DNA from: CAYGZA01 sp964354135
Lineage (GTDB): Bacteria > Planctomycetota > Planctomycetia > Pirellulales > Thermoguttaceae
DNA: 64,000 nt
Reading direction: 5' to 3'
Assembly: GCA_964354135.1 (NCBI GenBank)
Contig: CAYGZA010000002.1
Coordinates: forward strand, 1-64,000
Below the pieces are notes generated by a model. That model worked only from the letters and a program-made list of their open reading frames with translations, ran no database searches and was not told the origin of the DNA. Shown here piece by piece: positions 8,805 to 17,455 of the stretch. Made by a program: the position numbers and the translations under genes. How positions within the stretch are numbered: position 1 is the stretch's first letter; every line of letters starts with the position of its first letter.

Positions 8805-10763
8805 ATGACAACGGCCAACCGCCGCCGACGTCTAGGCCAAGGGCTGATCCTGCTGGCGTTCGCCGGGGTTCCGGCGGTTCTGTGCCAATTCCTGTCCGAA
8901 GCGCCGCAACATCGCCACGTCCACGTGGAGGCCTTCCGCTACGGGAAAGAGCCGTCGGTCATCCGCTGCAACCGCGGTGACTGGCTGCACCTGACCTTCT
9001 CCACGCGAGACACCGGCCATTCCTTCTTTCTCGAGGAATTCGATATCGATGCCAAGATCATTTCCGGCGATCGCAACGTCACGGTGTTTCGCACGAGCAA
9101 GCCGGATGCACAGTCCCCGAGCCAGCGGGAGGTGGTCTTCCGGGCGGAACATCCCGGCTGGCTGCGGTTCCTCGTTTCCAAGAGTCAGTATCGCTGCCAC
9201 ACCTGGTGTGGGCCGATGCACGCCTTCGAGCACGGCAATTTGATAATCTGGCCCAACACCTTGCTTTCTGCCGGACTGGGCCTTGTCCTCGGTATTCCCG
9301 TCGTCGGGTTGATCGCCCTACGGGGCCGGTTACGGAACGACGGGGCGGTTTCCGAGTCAGCCTCGCCCGGGGGTGGTTGGAACGTCCTCCGACATCTGCC
9401 CGCGCTCAGGCGGCTCTTGAAGCGGCGAGGGTTCCAGGCCGTTTTCCTCGTGGTGACGATGGCTTTCCTGTACCTGATTCTCCTCACGATGCTTTTCGGC
9501 ACCAAAGTGGCCGGGCGGAATCTCGGCGCCATGATGACGTGGGTCGTCTGGCTGTTTGTCCTGGTGGTGGTGCTGGTGCCTTTCGGCGGACGAATCTGGT
9601 GCCTGGTTTGCCCGCTGCCCATGTTCGGCGACATCCTCCAGCGTCGCGCGGTCGTCGGCGTGCGACGCGGCTCGGGCTTCGGCTTCAACAACCGGTTCTT
9701 CGGCCTGAACCTCCCCTGGCCCAAGCGGCTGGCCAACGATTGGCCGAAGACGATCGGGTTCCTCGCCCTGGGAACGTTCTCGACGGCCCTGGTGGCCGTT
9801 CCCCGCATTTCCGGCTTTGTGATCCTCGGCCTTGTTCTTGTGGCTACGGGGATGGCGCTGGTTTGGGAGCTGCGGGCGTTCTGCCGTTATCTGTGTCCGG
9901 TCGCCGGCTTCATGGGACTGTATGCCAGATCGGGAAAACTGGCCCTGCGGGCGGAAAACCCCGAGATCTGCCGGAAGTGTCGTCACCACTCTTGCCAAAA
10001 GGGGAGCGATCAAGGCTGGGCATGCCCGTTCGGGCTCTGCGTTCGGGACATCGACGAGAACGCCGACTGCGGGATGTGTACCGAATGCCTCAAGACCTGC
10101 CCCTACGACAATGTAACGCTCCGCTGGCGAGCGTTCGCCGAGGAAACGGCCCTCCGCTCCGTCGGCGAGGCTTGGCTGGCGATGGCGATGCTGGTGCTGG
10201 GCACCACGTACTGCCTTGTCCACCTGGGTCATTGGCCGTTCTTGCGCGATTGCGTCAACATCCTCGACAAGAAGAACTGGGGGTTGTTTACCGCTTTCGC
10301 CGCCGCACTTTGGCTCGCTGCGCTGGTGGGCCTGCCCGCCGTGATGCTCGCCATCGCCTATGCCGGCAAGCGCCTCGCCAGGGCACCGCAACGGACTTGG
10401 ACGGTCTTAAGGGCTTGCAGCGGATCGCTGGTGCCGATCGGGCTGACGGTGTGGATCGCCTTCGTCGTGCCGATGTTCATGGTCAACGTCTCGTTTGTCC
10501 GCCAGTCGCTTTCGGACCCGTTCGGGTGGGGCTGGGATTTCTTGGGCACGGCGAGTACCCCGTGGCACCAGCTCTGGCCTCGCGCGATCCCTTGGATCCA
10601 GGTCGTCGCCGTCTTGATCGGCCTGTTCTACAGTCTTCGCAATGCGTGGCGAATCTGGCTGGACCTCACCCGGCAACCGCGTGCGGCCCTGGCCGGCATG
10701 TTCCCTATGTCCCTGTTCCTGATGTTGTACTGTGGCTGGCTCGTATGGTTCCTTGCCAACTGA
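8805..10763 (+). CDS. Membrane polyferredoxin with N-terminal cupredoxin domain (CuA-like motif)
   Basis: 652 residues from ATG 8805. After a signal anchor (residues 10-27) comes a cupredoxin-like domain (about 35-150) with H72 in TGHSFFL and C131-X3-C135-X3-H139 in CHTWCGPMH. This resembles the CuA centre of cytochrome oxidase subunit II and nitrous oxide reductase, except that the usual Met ligand position is Glu. The rest is a multi-pass membrane protein of the NapH/NosR/CcoG type with two CX2-3CP loops (WCLVCP near 266-270; FCRYLCP near 360-364) and a ferredoxin-like stretch with CX2C/CX2CX2CX3CP spacing (389-433), enough cysteines for two [4Fe-4S] clusters. It likely moves electrons across or along the membrane via copper and Fe-S centres. 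The next gene starts 19 bp downstream, so they are probably co-transcribed. Partner and substrate are unknown. Confidence 0.8.
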   Translation: MTTANRRRRLGQGLILLAFAGVPAVLCQFLSEAPQHRHVHVEAFRYGKEPSVIRCNRGDWLHLTFSTRDTGHSFFLEEFDIDAKIISGDRNVTVFRTSKPDAQSPSQREVVFRAEHPGWLRFLVSKSQYRCHTWCGPMHAFEHGNLIIWPNTLLSAGLGLVLGIPVVGLIALRGRLRNDGAVSESASPGGGWNVLRHLPALRRLLKRRGFQAVFLVVTMAFLYLILLTMLFGTKVAGRNLGAMMTWVVWLFVLVVVLVPFGGRIWCLVCPLPMFGDILQRRAVVGVRRGSGFGFNNRFFGLNLPWPKRLANDWPKTIGFLALGTFSTALVAVPRISGFVILGLVLVATGMALVWELRAFCRYLCPVAGFMGLYARSGKLALRAENPEICRKCRHHSCQKGSDQGWACPFGLCVRDIDENADCGMCTECLKTCPYDNVTLRWRAFAEETALRSVGEAWLAMAMLVLGTTYCLVHLGHWPFLRDCVNILDKKNWGLFTAFAAALWLAALVGLPAVMLAIAYAGKRLARAPQRTWTVLRACSGSLVPIGLTVWIAFVVPMFMVNVSFVRQSLSDPFGWGWDFLGTASTPWHQLWPRAIPWIQVVAVLIGLFYSLRNAWRIWLDLTRQPRAALAGMFPMSLFLMLYCGWLVWFLAN

Positions 10764-10782
10764 CCGGGAAGAGAGGTCCGCG

Positions 10783-12162
10783 ATGCGTAGGTTGATGGGC
10801 ATCGGGCTTGCCCTGCTGATCCTGCTGATCTTGGTGGGCGTTCCGCTCGGCATCCTGAGCTACCAGTCCCGTCGTACGGGAATGACCAGATCCCAGATTG
10901 TTCGCCAAGCGACCAGTCGCGCCGCGGGCCAGAGGACCGGCCTGGAGGACATGCCCAGGGCGATTCTGCCTCGAGGGGAGAAACTGGATTGCTTCCGCGC
11001 CCGGCCGATTGGCAGCGGCTTCCAGGCCCCGCCGAGAATCTCCCACGTGGCCGCTGTGGACCTGGACAAGGACGGGCTGCTCGACGTGCTCGTCTGCGAC
11101 TGCCAACTCGATTCGGTAAGCTGGATCCGCCAATATCCCCGGGGCGTCTTCACGGAACACGTGATTGCCACCAGGCTCTTCGCACCGGCTCACGTCCAAG
11201 CGGTGGATTTCGACGGGGACGGCGATCTGGACCTCCTGGTGGCCTGCCTGGGGCAGATCTCCCCCTGCAACGATCCCATCGGCTCGGTGGTGATTCTGGA
11301 AAACATCGGCCCCGGGCCGGACGGACTCCCGAAATTCAAGACGCACGTCGTCGCGGAGTACATCGCGCGGGTGGCCGACGTCGAGGCCGGCGACCTCAAT
11401 GGGGACGGCAAACTCGACTTGGCCGTGGCCCAGTTCGGCTACGACGACGGGGAGACGCGGTGGATCGAGAACCTCGGCAACTGGCAGTTCAAGAGCCACA
11501 TCCTCCAGAGACTCTCGGGCCCGATCCACTGCCCGATCGCCGACATGAATGGCGACGGCAAACTGGACATCGTGTGTCTGGTCAGCCAGGAATGGGAGCA
11601 GATCTACGTTTATGAAAACGACGGCAAGGGCAATTTCACCCCGCACCAGATTTTCGGGTCGGACAACGAAGACTTCGGCTCCAGCGGGATCTTCCTCTGC
11701 GACCTCAATCGGGACGGCAAGCTCGACATCCTCTACACCAACGGCGACGCCTTCGATTACCTGCCCCCCGATCCCCGGCCGTGGCACGGCGTCCAGTGGG
11801 TGGAGAACTTGGGAAACCTCCAGTTCCGCGTGACGCGCATCGCCGATATTCCCGGGGCGTACAGTGCCCGAGCGGTCGACTTCCATCATGACGGCCATCT
11901 CGACATATTCGTTTGCAGTGCCTTCAACTTCTGGAACCAGCCGAGCGCCCGAAGCCTCTTCTTGCTCGAGAATGACGGTCGCATGCAGTTTCGCCTGCGC
12001 GAGATCGCCGACAAGCCGACGCACATCCTGGCGCTGGACGTCGGCGATTTTGACGGCGACGGCCAAATCGACCTGGTCAGCGGAGGCATGCACATCTGCG
12101 AGCCCTTCGATCGCATGTCGCGCGTGATGCTCTGGGAGAACCATTGCCGGCCGGCTCCTTGA
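10783..12162 (+). CDS. Membrane-anchored FG-GAP/VCBS repeat beta-propeller protein
   Basis: 459 residues from ATG 10783 with GAGAGG upstream. An N-terminal membrane anchor (residues 5-28, LALLILLILVGVPLGIL) is followed by seven calcium-loop repeats of DxDxDGxxD type near residues 93, 143, 204, 255, 307, 366 and 422 (for example DLNGDGKLDLAV, DFDGDGDLDLLV), the hallmark of integrin-like FG-GAP propellers. The protein is therefore expected on the outer face of the cytoplasmic membrane. Its position 19 bp after the cupredoxin-polyferredoxin gene suggests an operon in which it could scaffold or cap the redox protein; that role is inference only. Confidence 0.85.
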   Translation: MRRLMGIGLALLILLILVGVPLGILSYQSRRTGMTRSQIVRQATSRAAGQRTGLEDMPRAILPRGEKLDCFRARPIGSGFQAPPRISHVAAVDLDKDGLLDVLVCDCQLDSVSWIRQYPRGVFTEHVIATRLFAPAHVQAVDFDGDGDLDLLVACLGQISPCNDPIGSVVILENIGPGPDGLPKFKTHVVAEYIARVADVEAGDLNGDGKLDLAVAQFGYDDGETRWIENLGNWQFKSHILQRLSGPIHCPIADMNGDGKLDIVCLVSQEWEQIYVYENDGKGNFTPHQIFGSDNEDFGSSGIFLCDLNRDGKLDILYTNGDAFDYLPPDPRPWHGVQWVENLGNLQFRVTRIADIPGAYSARAVDFHHDGHLDIFVCSAFNFWNQPSARSLFLLENDGRMQFRLREIADKPTHILALDVGDFDGDGQIDLVSGGMHICEPFDRMSRVMLWENHCRPAP

Positions 12163-12227
12163 TCCGGAGAAAAGCCCCGACAGCCGACTCCGGCGGAGCC
12201 AGGCTTAGCGGCCGGCACAGGCGGACC

Positions 12228-13178
12228 CTACGGGGAAAACGCTTTCCGCAATAGGGCCAGGCTCTTGGGAATTGCCGTCTGCGGGTCTTCGCGCCCTTCG
12301 AACTCCAGCGAAACATAGCCGCGGTAGCGGTGCCGGCGAAGGATCCCCGCGATGCGGGCGTAGTCCAGGTCGAGCGTGTACCAGATGCCGCCGCCGTAGT
12401 AGGTCTTGGCCTGCACGAAAACCGTCCTCGGGGCCAGTTGCTCCAGTTGCGTGTAGGTCTCTTCGAGGAAGTTGCCGGTATCCATCATGACCTGAAGCCA
12501 CGGCGAGTTGACGGCCTCGACGATCCGCAGCACGCCCTTGGCCGTGCGGCCCAGGCCCCAGTGGTTTTCGAGGGCCAAGAGGACGCCGCACTTGGCGGCC
12601 GTGGGAAGGCACTTCTCGAAGCAGTCGATCACCCAGGGGAACCCCTGCTCCTCGGTGTATCCGGCAAGCGGCGTCTCGATGCCGCGGTTGGCCATCAGTT
12701 CGTCGAAGTTCTTGCTCGTGCCCCAGCGGCCCGTGTTGACCCGCATCACCGGAATCCCCAGCTTGTAGGCCAGCTCGATGCTGGCGACCGTCTTCTCGAC
12801 GTTCTCTTTTCGCTTGGCCGGATCGGGGAACACGAAGCCCTGGTGGGTCGAAAGGCTGCACAGCGCGAGCCCGCCGGCCACGGCCCGCCGCTTGAGCGAC
12901 TGGAGATAGTCGTTGTCCTTGCGGTGCATCTGCATTTCGAGGATCTCAACCGCGTCGAAGCCCATCTCGGCGGCCCGGTCGATGCAATCCTCGATCGCCA
13001 GCTTCGCGTCGTCTCGGAACCGCCAGAACGAGTAGGTGGAGACGGCGATCGGGTTTCCGCGGCGGGCGCCGCTCGGCGGGGAGGCAGGCGGCTCTGCCGG
13101 CGTCGCCTGGGAAGCCGGCCCGCCCAGGGCGGCCGTCGCCACAGCAGCACCGGTCAAAAGGAACTCACGGCGTTTCAT
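12228..13178 (-). CDS. TAT-exported xylose isomerase-like TIM barrel (sugar phosphate isomerase/epimerase family)
   Basis: 316 residues starting MKRREFLLTG, a twin-arginine leader (residues 1-27). The mature part is an AP-endonuclease-2/xylose-isomerase-like TIM barrel: AAEMGFDAVEILEMQ, MRVNTGRW, LLALENHWG (Glu metal ligand), QVMMDTGNF (Asp ligand) and YVSLEFEGRED (terminal Glu ligand). Such proteins are common in planctomycetes next to Gfo/Idh/MocA and sulfatase genes and are thought to act on unusual sugars or inositols outside the cytoplasm. Here it precedes, on the same strand, nothing closer than the two sulfatases upstream, with which it may form an operon (24-bp gap). Substrate unknown. 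Confidence 0.87.
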   Translation of the reverse strand: MKRREFLLTGAAVATAALGGPASQATPAEPPASPPSGARRGNPIAVSTYSFWRFRDDAKLAIEDCIDRAAEMGFDAVEILEMQMHRKDNDYLQSLKRRAVAGGLALCSLSTHQGFVFPDPAKRKENVEKTVASIELAYKLGIPVMRVNTGRWGTSKNFDELMANRGIETPLAGYTEEQGFPWVIDCFEKCLPTAAKCGVLLALENHWGLGRTAKGVLRIVEAVNSPWLQVMMDTGNFLEETYTQLEQLAPRTVFVQAKTYYGGGIWYTLDLDYARIAGILRRHRYRGYVSLEFEGREDPQTAIPKSLALLRKAFSP

Positions 13179-13202
13179 GGAAGTGGGACCTCGTGGTTTC
13201 GG

Positions 13203-14690
13203 TCAGCCCGTGGTGAGCCCCGGCAGGCAAGCCGCCGCCTTGCCGGCAACGGGCGGCTTGTCCTTCCGCTGCGGCTTGGCCGCGGCGCGGAAACGCCACA
13301 GCGGCGAGTCGGTGTGCTCGCTTGCCATGACCCGTTCGATCCTCGCGACGATCTCCGGGTGCTGGGCGGCCACGTCGCGTCCTTCGGCCGGGTCGGTCTT
13401 GAGGTCGTAGAGCTGGATGGGCCCCTTGGGGTCCTTGTGGCAGTTCAGGCGGATGCCCTTCCAGTCGCCCAGGCGCACGGCCTGCTGCCCGCCGTAACCG
13501 TAGAACTCCCAGACGAGGAACTCGTGCCGCTTCTGCCCGCCGGTGCCCAGGAGCGTGGGCAGGAAGCTGACGCCGTCGATGCGCGGCGGCGGCTTGGCCC
13601 CGGCGACCTCGGCCACCGTCGGCAGTACGTCCCAAAAGGCGGAGACGTGCTCGGTCCTGCTGCCGGCCTTGATCTTGCCCGGCCAGCGGGCGATCATCGG
13701 CACGCGGATGCCGCCTTCGTACACCGTCCCCTTCAGGCCCCGCAGCGGCCCGGCGCTCTTGAAGAACTCCGCGTCCGAGCCGCCGACCCCGTCGTGTACC
13801 GGCCCGTTGTCCGAGGAGAAGATCACCAGGGTCTTGTCGTCCAGCCCCAGTTGCCGGAGCAGGGCGAAGATGCGGCCGATGTCGCGGTCCATGCGGGTGA
13901 TCATCGCCGCGTAGCCGGCCCGCGGCGCCGGGTGCGGCTGGTAGCCCTTGCCGCCGGTGTAGGGCGGGTCGGGCCACCTCCCCCGATACTCCGCAAGCGA
14001 GTCTTCCGGCACCTGGATCGCCACGTGCGGGATCGTGTAGGGAAGGTAGAGGAAGAACGGCCGGTCCTTGTTCTCGCGTATGAATCGCAGGGCTTCGGCG
14101 GTACACAAGTCGGTCGAATACTGCTTGCCGGTCACGCCGGCGTCGTTGCCCTCCAGCTCCACGCGCCGATCGTTCCGCCAAAGGTATCGCGGGTAGTAGT
14201 TGTGCGCGTGGCGCTGGCAGTTGTAGCCGAAGAAGAGGTCGAAGCCCTGGCGGTTCGGATCGCCGGAGCTGCCCGGCGGACCGAGGCCCCACTTGCCGAT
14301 CGCCGCCGTGGCGTAGCCCCGCTCCTTGAGGAGCTTGGCGATGGTCACGGTCTCGGCGGGGATCGGCTGCTGCCCCTCGGGCTTCACCTCGCTGTTGTCG
14401 CGGATGTAGGCGTGCCCGGTGTGCAAGCCGGTCATGAGGACACACCGCGAGGGCGCACAGACCGGCGCCCCCGAGTAGTGCTGCGTGAAGCGCATCCCTT
14501 CGGCCGCCATGCGGTCGAGGCTCGGCGTGCGGATCTTCTCTTGGCCGTAGCAGCCGAGGTCGCCGTAGCCCAGGTCGTCCGCGAGGATGAAGACGACGTT
14601 CGGACGGCGCGGGACCTCAGCGGCCCGAGAGCCGGCGGAAAGAAGGCTCCAGCCCGCCAATGCCCACGCGAAGAGGAGTTTCGGTTTCAC
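13203..14690 (-). CDS. Secreted S1-family sulfatase (CAPSR active site)
   Basis: 495 residues, GTG start with AAGGAGA nine bases upstream. A signal peptide covers residues 1-24. The active-site cysteine, converted to formylglycine in sulfatases, is C78 in CAPSR (consensus CxPxR). Metal ligands include D38/D39 in ILADDLGYGD and SSDNGP later in the chain; EGGIRVPMIARWPG and DVLPT are further family blocks. Length and order match arylsulfatase A-like enzymes that remove sulfate from sulfated polysaccharides. It is 45 bp from a second sulfatase on the same strand, and the pair with the downstream TIM barrel suggests a periplasmic sulfated-glycan degradation set. A formylglycine-generating enzyme is not in this window. 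Confidence 0.93.
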   Translation of the reverse strand: MKPKLLFAWALAGWSLLSAGSRAAEVPRRPNVVFILADDLGYGDLGCYGQEKIRTPSLDRMAAEGMRFTQHYSGAPVCAPSRCVLMTGLHTGHAYIRDNSEVKPEGQQPIPAETVTIAKLLKERGYATAAIGKWGLGPPGSSGDPNRQGFDLFFGYNCQRHAHNYYPRYLWRNDRRVELEGNDAGVTGKQYSTDLCTAEALRFIRENKDRPFFLYLPYTIPHVAIQVPEDSLAEYRGRWPDPPYTGGKGYQPHPAPRAGYAAMITRMDRDIGRIFALLRQLGLDDKTLVIFSSDNGPVHDGVGGSDAEFFKSAGPLRGLKGTVYEGGIRVPMIARWPGKIKAGSRTEHVSAFWDVLPTVAEVAGAKPPPRIDGVSFLPTLLGTGGQKRHEFLVWEFYGYGGQQAVRLGDWKGIRLNCHKDPKGPIQLYDLKTDPAEGRDVAAQHPEIVARIERVMASEHTDSPLWRFRAAAKPQRKDKPPVAGKAAACLPGLTTG

Positions 14691-14735
14691 GGCGTTGAAT
14701 CTCCTTGTTCAAGCAGGAGGCGGTAAACGGCCTTT

Positions 14736-16238
14736 TCACGGGCGGCTCCTTCCGCCGGCTCGGATCTTCTGCAGCAGCTCTGTCATTTCCTTCACCATCT
14801 CCGGATGCTGCGCAGCGAGGTTCGTGGTTTCGCCGAGGTCGTTTGCCAGGTTGTACAACTCGGCGACAGCCGGGCCGCGTTTGCCCGGCTTGGCTTTAGC
14901 ACCGGGCGCGGACACTGCCGGAATGAGTTTCCACGGGCCCTTGCGGAGCGCGAGCCTGTTGCCATGCTCGACCAGATGGTCGCGGCAGGGCTTCTCCCGC
15001 CTCTCACCAAGCAATGCGGGCAGGACGTTGAAGCTGTCGGGACCGGCGGCGGCCGGCAACGCCTGACCGGTGATCGCCGCGAAGGTCGCCAGCATGTCCG
15101 CGTGGCAGATAAGCTCGTGCGAGACGCCTGCCGCGATGCGGCCCGGCCAGCGCGCCACCAGCGGCACGCGCGTGCCTCCTTCGTAGGCACTGCCCTTGCC
15201 GGCGCGCAGCGGGCCGTTGTAGGCGTGGCCGTTGTTCGTCTCAACGGTTCCGCTGTTGACAGAGTCGGGGCCGTTGGTGTCGAGCACGCCCCCGTTGTCG
15301 CTGGTGACGATGATGAGCGTGTTGTCGGTCAGCTTGAGCCGGTCGATCGCGGCCATCACTTCGCCGACGGACCAGTCGAACTCCTGGACAACGTCGCCGC
15401 GGACCCCGGCCTGGCTGGTGCCGCGGAATCGGGCGTGCGGCACGCGCGGCACGTGGATGTCGTGCGTGGCAAAGTAGAGGAAGAACGGCCGGTCCGCGTG
15501 CCGTTCGATGAACGCGACCGCCTTGCGGGTCAATACCTCGGCGATTTCGTCGTCCTTCCAGAGCGCGGCCTTGCCGCCGGTCTGCTTGCCGATGCGCGGA
15601 ATGCCGTTGACGTAGGACTCCGGGTGGCCGCGCTGGATGGAATAGTCGAGCTTGATCGGGTCGGCGGGATCGAGTCCGACGACTCGATGGTTCTCGATCC
15701 ACACGCAGGGCGTGCGGTCGCCGGTCGCCGGCAACAGCCAGGCGTAGTCGAAGCCGACTTCCAGCGGACCGGGCTTGACATTGCCGTTATAGTCCGTGGG
15801 CGCGCTGGGGCCGAGGCCCAGATGCCATTTGCCGACCACGCCGGTGGCGTAGCCGGCCCGCTTCAAGAGCGCCGGCACCGTGAGGCGGCCCGGCTCGATC
15901 ACAAGCGCGGCGGTGCCCGGCAGGATGCCCGTGCCCGGTTTGCGCCAGGCGTACTGGCCGGTCATGAACGCATACCGGGTCGGCGTGCAGACGGCCGAGG
16001 GCGAGTGTGCGTCGGTGAATCGCCGCCCCGCGGCGGCGAGCCGGTCGATGTTCGGCGTTTTGACTTTGACCGCGCCGTAGCAGCCGAAGTCCCCATAGCC
16101 GATGTCGTCGGCCAGGATGAAGATGATGTTGGGGGTGCTTGCGGCCTTCGGCGCACCAGCGGCGTCAAGCGCGGCCCGCGGAGCCAGCAGCATGGCGGCA
16201 GTGAAGGCTGCGAGAGTGTGTCTTATCGCTTTGTTCAT
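14736..16238 (-). CDS. Secreted S1-family sulfatase (CTPTR active site)
   Basis: 500 residues with signal peptide (residues 1-27) and a GAAGGAGA ribosome site. The formylglycine motif is C84-T-P-T-R88; metal-binding blocks ILADDIGYGDFG and VTSDNGGVLD are present, with GTRVPLVARWPG towards the C-terminus. It is clearly paralogous in layout to the downstream sulfatase but not a recent duplicate: the active-site pentapeptide and most loops differ. Together they likely remove sulfate groups at different positions of one polysaccharide. The upstream 285 bp (16239-16523) contains no gene. Confidence 0.93.
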   Translation of the reverse strand: MNKAIRHTLAAFTAAMLLAPRAALDAAGAPKAASTPNIIFILADDIGYGDFGCYGAVKVKTPNIDRLAAAGRRFTDAHSPSAVCTPTRYAFMTGQYAWRKPGTGILPGTAALVIEPGRLTVPALLKRAGYATGVVGKWHLGLGPSAPTDYNGNVKPGPLEVGFDYAWLLPATGDRTPCVWIENHRVVGLDPADPIKLDYSIQRGHPESYVNGIPRIGKQTGGKAALWKDDEIAEVLTRKAVAFIERHADRPFFLYFATHDIHVPRVPHARFRGTSQAGVRGDVVQEFDWSVGEVMAAIDRLKLTDNTLIIVTSDNGGVLDTNGPDSVNSGTVETNNGHAYNGPLRAGKGSAYEGGTRVPLVARWPGRIAAGVSHELICHADMLATFAAITGQALPAAAGPDSFNVLPALLGERREKPCRDHLVEHGNRLALRKGPWKLIPAVSAPGAKAKPGKRGPAVAELYNLANDLGETTNLAAQHPEMVKEMTELLQKIRAGGRSRP

Positions 16239-16523
16239 CGGGCGGATTCTCCTTCACACGAACGTCGGCCGCCATTTGGCTCACGGCACAACCGGCTGCC
16301 GCGCCACGCCCCTTATTGTAACGGTTTCCAGCGCGGTGTCAGCATACCTTCCTTTCCTGCGTCCGTCAGCCGGTCACCGGCCAAGGAACCTCGGTGACAC
16401 GCGGCAGATTCGGTCTGGGGTAAAGGACTCTTCCCCGGCGCTCGCTTCGTCTGGTAGAATGCAGCATGCGGACCGTCACGTGTCCCGGAGTGATTCGTGG
16501 CACCCCTGGATGAGGTCATGATC

Positions 16524-16721
16524 ATGACACTGGAGCAATTGGAACAACGAGTGAGTGACTTGGAACGGGAAGTCGCTGAGCTGCGGCGCGAACTAAGACC
16601 GTTGCGTCCCCTGAGCAGCGTAGCCGAGACCTTCGGCATGTTTCGCGAAGATACCGAGTTCGAAGAGATCGTTCGGCTGGGCCGCGAGTACCGTGACCAG
16701 GTCAACTCCGAGGACAGGTGA
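16524..16721 (+). CDS. Putative small antitoxin (partner of PIN toxin)
   Basis: 65 residues starting MTLEQLEQRVSDLEREV; GAGG ends 8 bases before ATG 16524 (ATG 16518 is an alternative). The first 30 residues form an almost perfect heptad coiled coil (LEQLEQRVSDLEREVAELRRELRPL), followed by a short acidic-basic tail. I do not recognise a named DNA-binding domain. Its stop overlaps the start of the PIN-domain gene (TGATG), the usual arrangement of VapB-VapC type antitoxin-toxin operons, so neutralisation of that toxin is inferred from position and size. Confidence 0.65.
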   Translation: MTLEQLEQRVSDLEREVAELRRELRPLRPLSSVAETFGMFREDTEFEEIVRLGREYRDQVNSEDR

Positions 16722-17143
16722 TGTTGCTTCTGGACACCGACCACTTGACGGAGTACCAGAAGGGCTCGTCGGCGGAAGCACGGCGATTGAAGGAGCGGCT
16801 CGACCGTACGACGGAGCCTTATGCCACCACGATCATCAGCGTAGAAGAAATCATGCGAGGTTGGATGGCCGCCGTTCGCCGCATGACCGACCCGCGTCGC
16901 CAGATCAATGCTTACGCCAGGTTACAGCGGCTTTTCCGTTTCTTTGCCACTTGGAACGTTCTCGAGTGGAACGATGAGGCCGTCGATCAGTTTGACTCGT
17001 TGAAGCAGGCGAAGACGAGAGTGGGGACGATGGACTTGAAAATCGCCAGCATCACTTTGGCCAACGACGCGACGTTGTTGACTCGGAATACCAGCGATTT
17101 CAACAAGGTTCCCGGCCTTCGGGTGGAAGATTGGCTTTCGTGA
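16721..17143 (+). CDS. PIN-domain ribonuclease toxin, VapC-like
   Basis: 140 residues from ATG 16721. N-terminal MLLLDTDHLTEYQKG gives the first catalytic Asp residues (D5, D7); a glutamate follows in ISVEEIMRG and further acidic residues in GTMDLKIASITLANDATLLTRNTSDF, the typical four-acid PIN active site for Mg-dependent RNA cleavage. The end motif TRNTSDFNKVPGLRVEDW is characteristic of VapC proteins. It is translationally coupled to the coiled-coil protein upstream and probably encodes the toxin of a type II toxin-antitoxin module; target RNA unknown. Confidence 0.85.
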   Translation: MLLLDTDHLTEYQKGSSAEARRLKERLDRTTEPYATTIISVEEIMRGWMAAVRRMTDPRRQINAYARLQRLFRFFATWNVLEWNDEAVDQFDSLKQAKTRVGTMDLKIASITLANDATLLTRNTSDFNKVPGLRVEDWLS

Positions 17144-17197
17144 CGGAGCCGGCGACGGGCATGGTGCATTCCGAAACCCCGTGGATCCCTCGTGCAA

Positions 17198-17428
17198 ATG
17201 CGATTGGCGAGAAGCGTGTTGGTTGTTTTTTCACTCGGCCTGTTGTGGCTCGGCGGCACAGCGATCGCAGACGAGCGCGCCCAAGACATTCGTCCAGCGG
17301 AGAAACCAGTGGTCTTCCCCGGGAAAGACTGGGCGAAGGCCGGCCCGGAATCGCAGGGAGTCGATCCGGCGAGACTCGAAGCGGCGGTGGATTATCTCGC
17401 CCGCGCGGCCGAAGCGGTTGCCCGTTAA
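17198..17428 (+). pseudogene. Truncated secreted serine hydrolase (beta-lactamase family), N-terminal fragment
   Basis: An open frame of 76-78 residues (ATG 17198, or GTG 17192) has a good signal peptide and then VVFPGKDWAKAGPESQGVDPARLEAAVDYL. This is the usual start of planctomycete beta-lactamase/penicillin-binding-protein-like serine hydrolases. The catalytic SxxK and all downstream parts are missing: the frame stops 27 bp before the next gene. It is best read as the stub left when the remainder of the gene was deleted or replaced. Family recognition is from memory. Confidence 0.6.
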
Positions 17429-17455
17429 CCTGCAATACCTGATTCGAGGTGCCTG

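Noticed and set aside
12330..16397. Long plus-strand frames across the TIM-barrel and sulfatase genes
   Set aside because: Antisense shadows of genes with clear catalytic motifs on the minus strand.
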